A DNA stretch of 34,157 nt from Gonium pectorale (GCA_001584585.1 LSYV01000009.1:2219573-2253729), one strand, 5' to 3'. Numbered from the stretch's first letter, positions 21,892 to 33,543 are shown. The notes: generated by a model from the sequence alone, not told the origin. Numbers and translations are program-made.

Positions 21892-23900
21892 AGCAGGGCG
21901 CCGGTGACGCGGACACGGAATGTTCCTTAGTTCCCTCTGCTGTTGAGCGCTTCATGGTGGTGGCAGGTTAGAGGCATCGATACAGTAACCATTGTGTCAC
22001 CATGGCGTTCCAGCAGCAAAACTTTCGAAGCTTGTTTGCAGTAAGGTTTAGGTAAGGTAATCACCCAAACAATGGTTCTCGTCGGCTCACCCGTACCCGT
22101 ACCCGTACGGGAGCATGCATCATCGCCGGAGCTTTGATGCTTCATCGCCGGAGCTTTGATGCTTATGCAGTGAGCTGATTCATTGCTGACGCACACGTGT
22201 GAGGAGCCGTACGTGATGAGGACGGCGGGGGATCAGGCATGCGTAGTGTAACCTGAGCGGAATGGCCGATGCAAGCTCCTGAACAAACTCCTTGGTGATC
22301 CCCGACATTCATGCAATTCAAAAAGCACCGCGATTGACGGGTCGCCGTAAGGTTGATGCATGGCGGAGCCAGCCCTCGCGACACATAGCACACATACGGC
22401 GACATGCAGCCAGCCGCGCGTGCATGTCGCTTTCCACGCACCTTACTTTTCCTGTCAGGGCGCCATCGGCACCACAAGCATCAACCGTACTGACTGACTG
22501 ATCACCGTTCACGGATGTGCAGATGGTGTCCCGCCATGTATGCATCGCAGCCATCGCAGCGGCCACGCCGGGCTTGCCAGAGGAGACTGGCGGCGGGTCG
22601 GTGAGGTGAACTCCTCAACGCTCGAGCCCCGACGGTCAGCTCGTCACTACTGATATCGCGCTCACAGTGGTTGTGGACGTGCTCCGCGGCATCGCTGACT
22701 CCGCCACCGGTCTGTCGGCGACTAGCGGTTACCAGACCTGCGTACGCCCGGCCCGCCCACCCGGAACACCTAGCAGCGGTAAACAGACCTTGACGTAAGT
22801 TTGTTGAAAAGTTAAGTTAGTTCGTTATTCGAGTTAGTTGGCAAAGTCAGCCAACGTCCTTGCATGCTTGCAAGCAGCATTTGGTGACACGAAGACAGGT
22901 CGACATGGTCGACAGGTCCCCGGTAACGTCTGGAGTGGGCAGGGACTGGTGGTGGCACGCGGCAGCACCTGTTGCCTGAGGCGTTAACCTTGAGTCGCAC
23001 GTACTGCTTCACCGCTAAAGGAGGCGGGAGGCGGGCTCGACCATGCTCGGCGGTCTACAATCAATTAGGCACTGAAGCGTGGGCGCTGGCCAGCGACGGC
23101 GACCATGACCCGCTCCCCCATCCTTGTATTGACCTGCTTTGATAACCTCTGTATGCGACCAACGGGCAGCACACTTGAAGCCTGCGGTTGCCTGCGGAGC
23201 CTCCTGCATGTCAATAACGGTTTCACATCGTACGGCTCGGTGCCATTGCATTTGACCGTTGGGACGTTATGGACGCCGGCGACAGCGTCTTACCCTGCTT
23301 ATCAGGATCGGAAACAGCGGGCGGGGCAGGGCGGGGCTGGACATGGGGGCCGTTTGTTTTTGCCCCATTGCTTGTACTACCCCGCCTATAGCCTACTGGA
23401 AATCGGAGGAGTTTCCCCTTGTGGAGACTTCGTGCATTCGGGTGTGCAAACCTTGGAGGTGGTCTCCTTCATTGCAGCGTTTCATTTCTCAACGGGGAAC
23501 CGGACAACGCCAGTCACGGGCCTGCCAGCCCCCTCTGCCAGTACCACGCAGCAAACATACAAGCTACGCTGCCGCGGCCCTTCGCTTCCCTATGTAAACC
23601 ACGCAATCCCGCCGCCTCCCATAGCTTGGCTGGTGGCCCTGGTTTGTACGATTGTACGACGGACACGGCGGTGCACGCAATGATTGTCGTAATAGCTTCA
23701 ATGTGCTTACCATCGTAGCAACATTGGCGCGCTCCTCCATCCAAGTATTCCTTTGCCCGCAGTCGCTATGCTCGCTAAGCTCATATGATGATCATAGCAA
23801 TGATCAACACATAGTATAGGGCTGTATCGCTGACGGTTTCCTGTACATAGCTGGAGCGTGAAGATCTGGCGCGAAACTCGGCAAGCGACCTTTTGGCAGA
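21892..23900. other. divergent intergenic region between receptor kinase and ALG5
   Basis: The receptor kinase is transcribed leftward from 21891 and ALG5 rightward from 23901, so the 2.0 kb between them should hold both promoters. No exon is recognisable; the open frame at 23105-23683 carries no family motif and its codon pattern is not convincing. Visible elements are a tandem CCGTAC triplet near 22091-22108 and a perfect 22-base tandem repeat next to it. No clear TATA box could be assigned. Confidence 0.5.
22121..22164. repeat. perfect 22-base tandem duplication
   Basis: Two identical, adjacent 22-base units (each begins CATCGCCGGAGC and ends TTTGATGCTT) lie about 230 bases upstream of the receptor-kinase start. 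They follow a CCGTACCCGTACCCGTAC run. Their position in the likely promoter region of a minus-strand gene is suggestive, but no factor is known to match. Confidence 0.9.
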
Positions 23901-26900
23901 ATGCTTACAGTTCATGAAGCCTTATCTTGGCTCGTGGTGAGCACCTACGCGTCTTTGAGTCCCACGAAATGGCGATGGCGTGCTGAGCTCAGGCATTGCC
24001 GGTCCGCAGCTGCTGGTGGCTGGCTATGCCATGGGCAAGGTGCTCAACATAGTGACATCTCTCACCAAGGAGTTTGATGAGCCTATACAATGCACGCTGG
24101 AGGATCCGGACTCGGCCACGCCGGTAAGCATCCTTCAATGTTCCATGCCGCCGCAACTCCCGCGAGGGGGCAATGCAGCCCCTCTGTGCCATTCCGCGTC
24201 ACACCGTGGCTGGGGGGGGGGATACAGGCCACCTCTATGTGGCCCCAAGGTTTCCAGCCCGTCGACCGCGTCTCGCGGGTGTTGCGCCAATGCCGCACCT
24301 GCCCGGAGCACAGGTGCCCTGCCCGTTGATCATCGACGCACCCACCAAGGCCCTGTCCTGCATCATCCCGGCATATAACGAGGAGGACCGGCTGGGGTCG
24401 ACCCTGGATGAGGCGCTCGCGTGAGTCTGCAGGGGAGGGCGTATACCCGCTGCAGCAGCCGAAACCTGTGATGGTTTGCAACGGGATCTGTGCCTCACAA
24501 CTGACATGGATGCCCTCCCGCTGCTTTGGCTAATGAATTTTGCTTCGCTGTATCCAGCCGGTGAACGACATTTCTTGTGTTCACGTGGAGCTCGGGACGC
24601 TGCCTGAACTCCCTGCAAAGGGGCTGTCGCATCGGCGTTAGGGATGATGTGATGCAGGTCAACGTGTTTCCGCGTCTCGTGCGGCAACATCGCCGCAATG
24701 CTGGTCCCCCGCCCGCAGGTACCTCCAGGAGCGGCGGGAGCGGCAGGGGCCGTCCTTCACGTATGAGCTGATCATAGTGGATGACGGCAGCAAGGACGGG
24801 ACCGCCAAGTAGGTGTAGGCCTGGGGTGTAGGCCTGGCTTCAGGCGGGGGGGCGCACGGTCTCAGATGGGGCCGGACGGACGGTATAAGACTCATCGCGG
24901 TGTCGGCAAGGCACGTTTCACCCTCATGGCCGCTGCACCGCGCTCACACTCGGCCGTACATCTGCATCCCACCCCACCGTGTCCTGAATGTGTCGAGCGC
25001 TCTCTGGGAAGGGGAGGGCCCTCCCCTTGCCTCGCCCTGTTACCCACAACCTCACGAGGGGTTCCTGCCGGCGCTCCTGCGCAGACCGCCGCTTCGGCCC
25101 TCTGCAACCGCATGTTTACATGGGCCTCACTGCGGCGACCTTACGCTGCCGTGGCCCCGTCCTGCCTGTGACCCCAACAGGGTTGCCGCGGGGTACATCC
25201 GCCGCCACGGCATGGACACGGTGCGCCTGCTGCGCGTGTCGGCCAACCGCGGCAAGGGGCACGCCGTCAAGCGCGGCATGCTGGCGGCGCGCGGGGAGTA
25301 CTGTCTTCTTATGGATGCGGACGGCGCCACACGGTTTGCGGACCTGGAGAAGCTGGAGGCGGGGCTGGAGAAGATCATGGTGCCGAGTGAGTTTCTGGGC
25401 AAGCGGGGCGGGATTGGAAACGCTGCAGGGGAACGAGGGGCGGCCGCGTTGACGCAATAAGTGTCTGAAAGTGGTAGACGGCCCGACCGACCGGTGGGGC
25501 GGGTCGATACACGGGCAAGGGGTGTTATACGGGGTGACGGAGGCCTGCTGCCATCGCGCGGGCCTGTGCCCTTCACCATTGTGGCAGCCGAGGCTAAGCT
25601 GGCCGAGGGAATCCTTGCTGGGGCTAAATCGCTGGGAAGGGGTAAGGGGGGCCTTGGTGGTGGGGTGGAGGCGCTGGAGGCGGGGCTGCACGACTTCATT
25701 GTGCCTTGTGAGTCGTTTGTTGAGGTCAACGTTGAAGCTCGGAAAGATGCCGACGTTGAAGCTCGGAAAGATGAAACTCAAGACGGTTGAGGCTGGAGGC
25801 TTGGCACTGGGCTACGCGGAGAGGGCTTCTGGCGCAGGCGTGCACGGGCAGGCGGAGGAAGGCCCATCTGGGAATGAACGCTTGCCGGGCGGAGTCGAAA
25901 CATAGGGTTCCGTCGCGCATCACTTGTCACCTGTGGCTCCTCGCCGCGACCTCCCGCTTCACACCGCCCGCGTCGCAGCCTTCCCCTCTGCGGCGTCGGC
26001 TCGCGCGGGGTCCACCTCCACCGCTGCCTCCTCCTCGGGGGCGGCGCCCGCCGACCCGCAAGGCCCCCTGGGCGTTGCCTACGGCAGCCGGGCGCACCTC
26101 CACAAGGACGCCGTCACCAAGCGCAGCCCTATGCGCAACTTCCTCACCCGCGGCTTCCACCTTTTGGTGTTTCTGGTTGCGGGCGGGCGCGTGCGGGACA
26201 CGCAGTGCGGCTTCAAGGTAGGCGAGTCGGCGCGTAAGGGCGGGCGTGTGGGCGGGCTGTCCTGCGAGGTGCTCGGTGGCTGGAAGGCCACCTGCTGATG
26301 AGCGTAGACAGTGCCCTGCGGGGGGCGACCGAGTCACGTTTAGGGTCAATTTACCAGTTTGGGCTACAAAGGCGTTGCCCTGGGTCCCTTTGATGCCCTT
26401 CGGTTGGATACCATCCCGTGTTACGCATCCAGTGATGGTCCATGCGCAGTTACTGCCGGATCCCCACGCGCCATTTCCAAATCTCCAATTTGTGCCATGA
26501 CCGAGACGTGTTGCTTCCCACCGACCCCGAGCCAATCCCCCTTGCCGCTGCAGCTGTTCACCCGTCGCGCCGCCGCGGTGCTCTTCTCGAACCAGCGGCT
26601 GCAGCGCTGGTGCTTTGACGTGGAGCTGCTGGTGCTGGCAAACAAGCTGGGCATCCCCGTGTGCGAGGTGGGGTGGGCTGGGGATGGGCCGGCGGGCCAG
26701 GGGGCTCCTGGGCCGCCTGTCATTGCGTCCCTCGAGTTACCAGGACATCGCCAGGATGTTTCTGAAACCAGGATCCACTCTCGACAGCTTTGGGCGCGTC
26801 CCCACGGCGCGTTCTGGTCGGTACCTTTTCTGCACGTTGGCTTGTGGCTGGGCCATGGCTGCTGGCGTGGGACGCCGTGCCGGATGCTGGGCGTAGAGGG

Positions 26901-27496
26901 ACCACGGCGATTTAGGGGAGACTGAGCAGATCTTGTAAGCCCCGAGAGCCGCGGGAGGTCTATGCCCTCGAAGGTCAAGCCAGGTCTCTTGTGCTCCTTT
27001 GCAGCCAGCCGCTTCCTGGCAATTTATTAGGGGTTGGTGCACAGGAACGGACGGCAGCCGTCTGGATGGCGCGCGTCTTTTTCGCGCTCCCTGCGCTTCA
27101 CGTTGGTGTGTGACGGCAGTCGCTCGCCTGCAGGTTTCTGTGAACTGGACGGAGATTCCCGGATCCAAGATCCGCTTCACATCCATCATCCTCATGGCCT
27201 TCGAGCTCCTCATCATCAAGGTGCGCCTCGCGGCCCACAGAGACGCGATGCCGGGGGCAACATTAGTCCCCATTCTCCGAGGGGTGCGGATGCACTATCT
27301 GCAAGTCTGCTGCCCGACTGTCCCCGTCGTCCAGTTAAGGATCGCATACGCTGATGGGTTGTTGATGTTGTTCGTCTGCTTGGGTGTCATATTGCTTGCC
27401 CCTGTCGCTCACATCGCTTTCGTCCAGGTCGCGTACCAAATGATGGGTTCGTGGCCCATCCACTCGGAGGCAACCCTGTCCAAGAAGGCCAACTGA
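23901..27496 (+). CDS. ALG5: dolichyl-phosphate beta-glucosyltransferase, 9 exons, 353 aa
   Basis: ALG5 transfers glucose from UDP-glucose to dolichyl phosphate at the ER membrane, making the glucose donor for N-glycan precursors. Exons: 23901-23936, 24010-24123, 24314-24420, 24719-24808, 25181-25386, 25979-26217, 26554-26667, 27134-27220, 27428-27496. All introns are GT-AG and all phases agree. The N-terminus (SWLVLLVAGYAMGKVLNIV) is a signal anchor. GT2 motifs: IIPAYNEE (~67-74), VDDGSKDGT (Asp107, Asp108), NRGKGHAVKRG, the metal-binding MDADGATRF (Asp161, Asp163), then YGSRAHL, RDTQCGFKLFTRRAA, WCFDVELL and NWTEIPGSK. Length and motif order match eukaryotic ALG5. A low-complexity Ala/Ser insert (~185-208) replaces a short loop between the DAD motif and YGSRAHL. 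The tiny first exon is the least certain part. It was chosen because it supplies the only in-frame ATG and a continuous hydrophobic anchor. Confidence 0.92.
25662..25715 (+). pseudogene. diverged partial copy of ALG5 exon 5 end inside the next intron
   Basis: This 54-base stretch in the intron 25387-25978 aligns without gaps to the 3' end of the preceding exon plus its donor (25341-25394), with 39 of 54 bases identical by eye. A 16-base core, GCTGGAGGCGGGGCTG, is perfect. It translates as VEALEAGLHDFIVP followed by a GTGAGT donor, against LEKLEAGLEKIMVP in the true exon. It may be a decayed exon duplication or an unused alternative 3' part. No convincing acceptor for it was found. Confidence 0.6.
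25731..25778. repeat. 24-base tandem duplication in an ALG5 intron
   Basis: Two adjacent units each begin GTTGAAGCTCGGAAAGATG. The second ends AAAC instead of CGAC-type sequence. They lie just after the diverged exon copy in the same intron. Confidence 0.85.
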
Positions 27497-28863
27497 GGAT
27501 AGCGGCATAGGCCGCGAGGGCCCTCAAATCAGTGCGCCCGGAGATGCCGATGCCTGGGAGGGCCACATTCACTGCGGTGCCCGGGTCCTCAGTGGAGGCC
27601 GGTGCCTGCTCGCGCGTGCTACGGACTGCATTCCTTGGAATTAGATGGCAGGCCGACGGCGACGCGATTGGCGGTACCAAAAGCATAGCCGGAGCATTCG
27701 TGCGGTATGGAATTGCGGAGTCGGCGGTTGCGGTGGTCGCCTGAATGTGCTCACCGTGTTTCGGAAGGGACTTTTGGCCTCAGGTGTCGTGTATCCCCGA
27801 TGTTCATGTGATATGTACTTCTCAGCACGGGGGTCTGGTTTCTTGCTGACCTGGATTGAGGTGTCATATGGACAGGCCGGAAGCGGCAGCGGTGCGGTCG
27901 TGCGGATTGGATTGAGACCAGCTATGTGCACCCACACCAAGGATCGATTCCCTGACCAGTGGGAGTACAACGTCGTGTCGATGGTGTGACTGATTGCTGG
28001 GCAGCAGGGGCACTGCGCTTCCTTGCTGACGCGGGTATCCGTGCCCCCGAGGGACTGTATTGGGGCTGCAGGAATTGACTCTCACTTCACCCGTTTCCGC
28101 TTTTCGTTTATTCACCGGCATAAGGAAAGATCTCTGCTGCTCCGTCGATTCATGCCATAATTGGAGGCCAAGGAAGCAAAGCTGGCGTACATTCCTCCGA
28201 CGGTACAACGGTACGGGCAGAGGGTGCATAAGGGGCACAAGGGTACTGCCTCTCTGCCTGCATTGCTTTAACCTTTATAGCCGGTAGTGCACTGCGTTTT
28301 CTAGCAGATGATACAATACAGGTAATGCGGCCCGCAAAAGGCGGTGATGTAGGTTGACGCGACCGACAGCACCGGCCTCGAAGCCAATCCGATGTGTGAG
28401 TATTGGAAGTGCACTTCTGAGGGTGAGGTTTGCCCTGTCACCCTCAAAAGTGCACTTCCGATACTCACACATGCTCACCTGGTCGGTCGACCGAGCCGCC
28501 TCGGCCCGCACCTGGCCCCGTACCTGGCCCGCACAACCATGCGTGCCGTGTTTGTACGGCACCACACCATACACGAGCCCTGGCCTGCACTTGTTAAGCA
28601 TACATGCCGGGCATTCACACATACAATCAACCCACCAATATTCGAACGGATACATCATCGAGCCATCTATTGCCTGAGCCATATTCTGTCTTTGTCCTCT
28701 GGAAGCACCGATACTCCTAGCCCTCGTGCACCAGAACTGATTCGGAGCGCATTGTAGGAGCGTGTTGGGCCGAGCCCAAACAGTACTTTGACGTTGGATT
28801 AGAGCCCCGTACCTGCTTGATCACCAGAGTTTTAATAGCTATATTAGGCCGCTTTGTCGTTGC
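27497..28863. other. intergenic region between ALG5 and SAP18
   Basis: ALG5 and SAP18 run in the same direction. This 1.4 kb should hold the ALG5 3' UTR and terminator and the SAP18 promoter. No coding exon or family motif was seen. The only strong structure is the long hairpin at 28392-28472. Just before the SAP18 start there is an AT-richer patch (TTTTAATAGCTATATTAGG), which may be core promoter or 5' UTR. Confidence 0.5.
28392..28472. repeat. 35-bp-arm foldback hairpin with 11-base loop
   Basis: Arm 28392-28426 is the reverse complement of 28438-28472 except at two positions: one would be a G-U pair in RNA and one is a C-A mismatch. The loop is GGTTTGCCCTG. An outer 8-bp pairing, CGACCGAC near 28360 with GTCGGTCG near 28480, extends the symmetry after unpaired flanks. 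The structure could be a foldback mobile-element remnant, a small-RNA precursor, or the 3' end signal of an unrecognised transcript. It lies about 390 bases before the SAP18 start and 900 after the ALG5 stop. Confidence 0.85.
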
Positions 28864-29742
28864 ATGGCTGCCATGTATCGCCGCGACTGGCGGGGCGGCG
28901 ATTTCCGCGGGGGTTTCGGCGACGGGCCTCGCGGTGGCCCCGGCTTTGGACCGCGCGGACCGGCGGGCGGTCTAGCAGGACCAGGACCGCAGCCAGTGGA
29001 GGAGATCGACCGGGAGAAGACCTGCCCGCTCCTCGTTCGCGTGTTCCCGCGCCAAGGCCTGCACCACAAGGTTGAGGACTTTGCAGATAGAAACAATTTG
29101 CCGGAAGAAATTGCAATCTACACCTGGATGGACGCTGACCTGCGGGAACTTTCGGACCTCGTGAAAGAGGCCAACCCCGCCGCGCGGAACCGGAACGCGC
29201 GCATCTCGTTCGCGTTCGTCTACCCAGATCGGCGGGGGCGAAACGTGATGCGGCAGGTGTGGCCGTGGGGCGGAGGGTGCAGTGTAGGGTACCCCGTGTG
29301 TGCCGTTCGGAAGGGGTTGCCTTCCTTCGAGCAAGCGCTAGTGCGGCTGCAAATGGGGTGAATACTGGCTGGCCTAGAACGACACTGACTGCGTCCGCAC
29401 GCGTCCCCTTATACCGTCGCTGCACGGCGGCACGCCGCCTCACCCTCCCGCACTTCGTACCCGCGCACTGCCACCGTATACATGCTCTCTACGCCCCATA
29501 AGCATTACGCGCTTACTCGGGAGACGAGTCACTACGTGGACCTCTCATCATCCCTCTCCCCCGCCTCTGGCCTCTCGTTGTGACATAGCGGTGCGCTGTC
29601 CTCGCATGCCACCTTGCGGCTCCGCGACCCCCCCCCCCAGGTGGGCGTTGTGCACTCGACTCGCCCCGGGGACGACGACTCCAAGACGCTGCGGCAGCTC
29701 CAGTTCCAAACGGGCGATTTCCTGGACGTGTCCATCTATTAG
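28864..29742 (+). CDS. SAP18: SAP18 (Sin3-associated polypeptide p18), 2 exons, 164 aa
   Basis: SAP18 joins the Sin3 histone deacetylase complex and the ASAP/PSAP complex on spliced mRNA, and acts in the nucleus. Exons are 28864-29256 and 29641-29742 (GT-AG, phase 0). The ubiquitin-like SAP18 fold is clear. It begins EIDREKTCPLLVRVF, followed by HHKVEDFADRNNLPEEIAIY, TWMDADLRELSDLV, NARISFAFVYPDRRG and, after the intron, VGVVHSTRPGDDDSKTL and FQTGDFLDVSIY before TAG. These blocks and the C-terminal end match the plant and animal family closely. The N-terminal ~40 residues are Gly/Arg-rich (RRDWRGGDFRGGFGDGPRGG), a variable extension in this family that may bind RNA. A second ATG, 12 bases downstream at MYRRD, could also start translation. 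The acceptor follows a run of ten C residues. Confidence 0.95.
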
Positions 29743-31823
29743 TTGTACAGAGTGGGGTCCTCGGCCATGCCTACCTGTTGGCTGCTACAGCATCTAGCGG
29801 AGCGGAGCGGGGCGCACAGCTGCCGGTGTGTTGCTCCACGGGGTGGGGCGGGCGGCAGACGCCGGTCTTGGCTTACGGCCGCGGCGTGTGTATCCGGCTC
29901 TGGACAGGGATGACCGCAGCGTCTGGCGGAGCCCAGTGATCTGCAGCGAAGCGCGGCGGGAGCGCGGCTGAAGCGCGGCCTAGGTTCTGGTCCCCGTGGC
30001 AGCGCAGTCAGTGACAGTATTGTGTGCAGGCAGCTGGCCGTGCGGAATGCGCCACGGTTTGCTGTGCGCGAGTTGAGGCGCATTGAAGCGCACCAATATG
30101 GTAGCTTGGTATAGGATGTCTTTGGGGCCCTGACCGCAGTATCCTGCGCGGTATCCCGTGATTCCCGTGCGGTATCACCAGGACCGTCTTTAGGGTCTGC
30201 ACGGCCGCGGCTGCTGGGGCAGATACCGATGCAAGGGGTGGAGCCGCTGGTTTTTGGAGGCGGTGACCAGCCGCTGTGCCGTCGGGCCTTCGCGTCGGGT
30301 GCGCTGTGGTCCGATCCGAGTTGCAGATGCGACTGCGTGGGCTGGAGTGCTGACGGTCGGTACCGACCTGACGCTGACGCTGGGGAGGCCAGTTGCAGGA
30401 CACGTGGACGGTTGAGTGCATTAAAGAGCCCTAGCTACTGCTGCAACATGGCCGTGTGTGGTGTTCGGGTTGCATCCCTCGGGGCTTTTCGCGACTGCTT
30501 GGATTTACGACGGTTTAAACCCATGGAAGCGCACGGTAATGCGGCGGTATGTGAACTTCGGGTTGTCACTGCTGCCACAGTGACGCCGCTGGGATGACGC
30601 CTCAGGGGCCCGAGGGTTTCGGAGCAGGGGCTGCAGGGCTGGACCTGCGGGTCCGTGCTGCGTTGTTTAACATCCAGCCTTGGCCACATGGTTGTCACGC
30701 GCTGATAGGCTTCACCAGCGACTGCTTATGGCCCGGCCAAAGACCAGTACCAGGTGTTGGAATCCTGAACACGCTAAGTTGCAAGCCTACTTGCTTGGAG
30801 GTGGTGCAGGGGTCTGCGCCATGTTCATAAACGCTTGGCATCTGTGCGTCCGTCGGGGCCGAGGCAGCGCGTTGGGCCCGCGAGGTGTCGGCTACGCACG
30901 GGCAACCGCCACCCTATGTTCGTGCAGAGCGGCTTGCGACGGTCTGTCGCTTATAGCTACTAGATGTCGGTCACGGAATGGGTCTGTGGCTTTGCCCACG
31001 ACACAGCAACACGTAGCTAGTATATGCAGACCGAGGAGTGCTAGTGCGGTCAGTAAGAGCAACTGCTTGCTGCAACATGCTGCGTCCGCACAGCCTATGC
31101 AATTATGTTCCCATGTCACGTGCCCATCTTCAACTCCCCTCCACCAACTGCCTTGTATGCAACGCGCTGTGCGGGTAAAGACAGCCCCGATAGCGCTTCC
31201 CCACAGGGCCCCGGGGCATGAACTGTTGCCGTACTATTTGCAAACGCTGCTTTGGGCCCAACGCACACAATTGCCTTCCTATGTCCGCCGCAAGACGTGT
31301 ACTGCGAGCCCTCCATAAGACTCTGGAAGTTTGTCCAAGATGTCATCCCTAACAATCAGCACGAAGTTGGTCGTCACGGCGCACGCCCCATCTTAACCCG
31401 CACGGCATCTACGGTGCGGTGCCGCCCAAGATGACTACACAGGGCCCCGACCCAGTGTCTCATGGTATGGAGCGCTGGAAACCACTCCGCACACACCTCC
31501 TCTGCATCCACCTTCGCGCCGAATCTTCCGCTGTAGATTTGCGCGCACTCAAGACCTGGCAAGCACCGTCGGCAATGACCCATGGGTCTTGAACAGAACG
31601 AGGCCCGCGGGCCACAATCAACAGCCTCAAAAACGTCGCTGCTCCGCTGCGCACGCTTCTCCCAGCTCAGATGAGCAGCTGGCGAAGGGCCGGAACCCTG
31701 AAGGTGTGGGTGTCATCTGCGAACACGGTCTGCTGGGCAGCTGGGAGCTGGTGACAAGCGTCCAGTTGCCGACAGCAACTGTCTTGTACGGTAACCGCAG
31801 TGCGAAAGGACAGCGCGAGGGTG
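29743..31823. other. 2.1 kb between SAP18 and methyltransferase 3' ends, no gene seen
   Basis: SAP18 (plus) and the methyltransferase (minus) converge here. The open frames on both strands carry no recognisable motif, and no splice-linked exon set could be found. No strong repeat or hairpin was noticed apart from short CGGTATC repeats near 30140-30175. Confidence 0.5.
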
Positions 31824-33447
31824 TCAGGGCTTGAAGACGAGCCACGACTTCCAGTAGGCCTGCAAGAGGTGGGCCGCAATACCGGATCGGCCTCAGCTTC
31901 CACGTCCAGCGTGAACCATGACCCGAACCAAAGGTCAATGGTCATACGGTCGGTTGCGGCTGCTCCCCTTACGGTGGGGGAGGTGCTGAGGCCGGATGTA
32001 TTTCCCGTCAACCGTATTGTTATCGTGCATCATGCTGGTATCCCGGATGGATCCCGGAGCTCAGGTCGGCACACCTACGCACCAACTGGCCCACAGAACA
32101 GCCCTGCCCGCAACGCCCCCACTCCATCGGCCACGCATCCCCAACCTCCCACCTTACCTGCTCCGGCAGCCTCAGCATCCACCAGACTGCCTTGCATACG
32201 CCCACCACCCGTCCCGTCCTGCCCCGCACTTACGCCCCGTCCCGCACGCTGCGCTCACTTCCTGTGTCGTTTGCACCGTCAGCCCCAGCGCCCCGAAGAA
32301 CTCGTCCACCGCGCCGCGCACTGCCCCCTGGTGCACCGTGCCGTTGGGGCAGGTGGAGAAGTCCAGAGCGTTGTAGGCCATGGCCTGGTGGGGCAACGGC
32401 CGGGGGCAGGTTGGAGGGCATTCCTCCATGTGCGCTGACCTCTGAAGCTCCTTCGAGATCGTACATATGTGTACTGGAGGGCCAACCAAGTATAGCGATG
32501 TAGGTGGCTTGAGTCCCCTATGAAGTGATCGCACAGCGCTGACCGAAAGACGCGGCAGATGACAGGAAATGAAGACGCCTTGACTTTCGTGCACCGTACA
32601 TGTGCCCGGCTTGGAGCATGGCGGTACAGCTTCGCCCGCCGCGCAGGAGCATGGGGCTCAACTGAAATCCAGACCTGTCTCCCCAGCCCCACCCGCCTCA
32701 CTCGCGTCCAGCGCCTGCCTGGCTATGCTTGGTATGCGTCATTGTGGGACCCGATTTCAGTGATGCTACGGTACGCTACCGAAATCCCTTTGCTCTGCCC
32801 CCGCCTTCGGCACCGAGGGCTGGCCTTCCTCCACAGCACCTGCCCGTAGGGCTGCACACCAAGGGCCGCACACCCGAGTGGCGAGCGCCCGGCGGCGCTT
32901 CCGTCCATCAGCGTTCGCCATGCAATGCGGGACGCCCTCAGGCCCACCTATGCGGCTGTAAAAACAGCCACCAACCCCGTGGCGGAGCCTTAGCTTATGC
33001 CCTCCACCCCGCGACCTCAGACAACCCCGCACCTCCGATGCGTTCACGTAGTCGTGCCCCGCCATCAGCCCTCCGGACCGGACCTGTGGGCGATGCCAGG
33101 GCATGGAACAGAACACTGCGGTGTGCGGCAAGAGCGCCATTCTGCCGTACAGCATCTCCACATCCGGAATGGGAGCAATCATGAGGACGATTAACATACG
33201 GTGGCGGGCGAACTAGGCGCGCATGTTTGGTCTGGAGTGGGGCAGGTTCTTGGGTGGGCGAGGTGGGACCCGCAGCGGACCGCTGGGGCACACGCGCACA
33301 CAACGCACACACATGTACGGTTGCTCTGTAGCGTTAGCATTTTAGACATGTTCGAGCACGCTGCCACACATATAGAACACAGAGACGTACCTTCGGCCAG
33401 TACAGCTCGAGATCTTGTCGTACGCTGCAGTAGTCATGCGCTGCATC
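31824..33447 (-). CDS. class I SAM-dependent methyltransferase (Methyltransf_24-like), last 4 exons; 5' part missing
   Basis: Exons in coding order are 33447-33391, 33083-33033, 32384-32259 and 31859-31824. All are phase 0 with GT-AG junctions. They give 89 residues: DAAHDYCSVRQDLELYWPK, VRSGGLMAGHDYVNASE, then AMAYNALDFSTCPNGTV, GAVRGAVDEFFGALGLTVQT and finally AYWKSWLVFKP before TGA. The order H-D-Y, D-L, WP, VR-GG-MAGHDY, V-GAVDEF and a C-terminal W-x-x-(F/I)KP is typical of the small Rossmann-fold methyltransferases common in green algae and bacteria; the substrate is unknown. The N-terminal SAM-binding part (G-x-G region) is not found upstream. Within 100 bases a retroelement-like frame begins on the other strand. 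So either the upstream exons lie beyond the window after an inserted element, or the gene is a 5'-truncated remnant. Confidence 0.72.
33357..33380 (+). repeat. dispersed 24-base repeat, copy 2
   Basis: This copy matches 3393-3416 at 22 of 24 bases, including CATATAGAACAC. It lies in the intron just after the methyltransferase exon 33391-33447. It may belong to the same mobile element family as the adjacent retroelement-like frame, which is only a guess. Confidence 0.45.
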
Positions 33448-33543
33448 CTGTTGCACAAGAGCAAAGTAGCAAGGCGTGTGAGACAGCCACGAGCATCACA
33501 AGTGAGAGGGCTGAGTCACTCGCTGGGTGTGCAACCGAGCTAG

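Noticed and set aside
23105..23683. Open frame of 192 codons upstream of ALG5
   Set aside because: There is no recognisable domain, no supporting splice partner and no similarity to the neighbours. It was considered as an ALG5 leader, but its phase and the distance do not fit.
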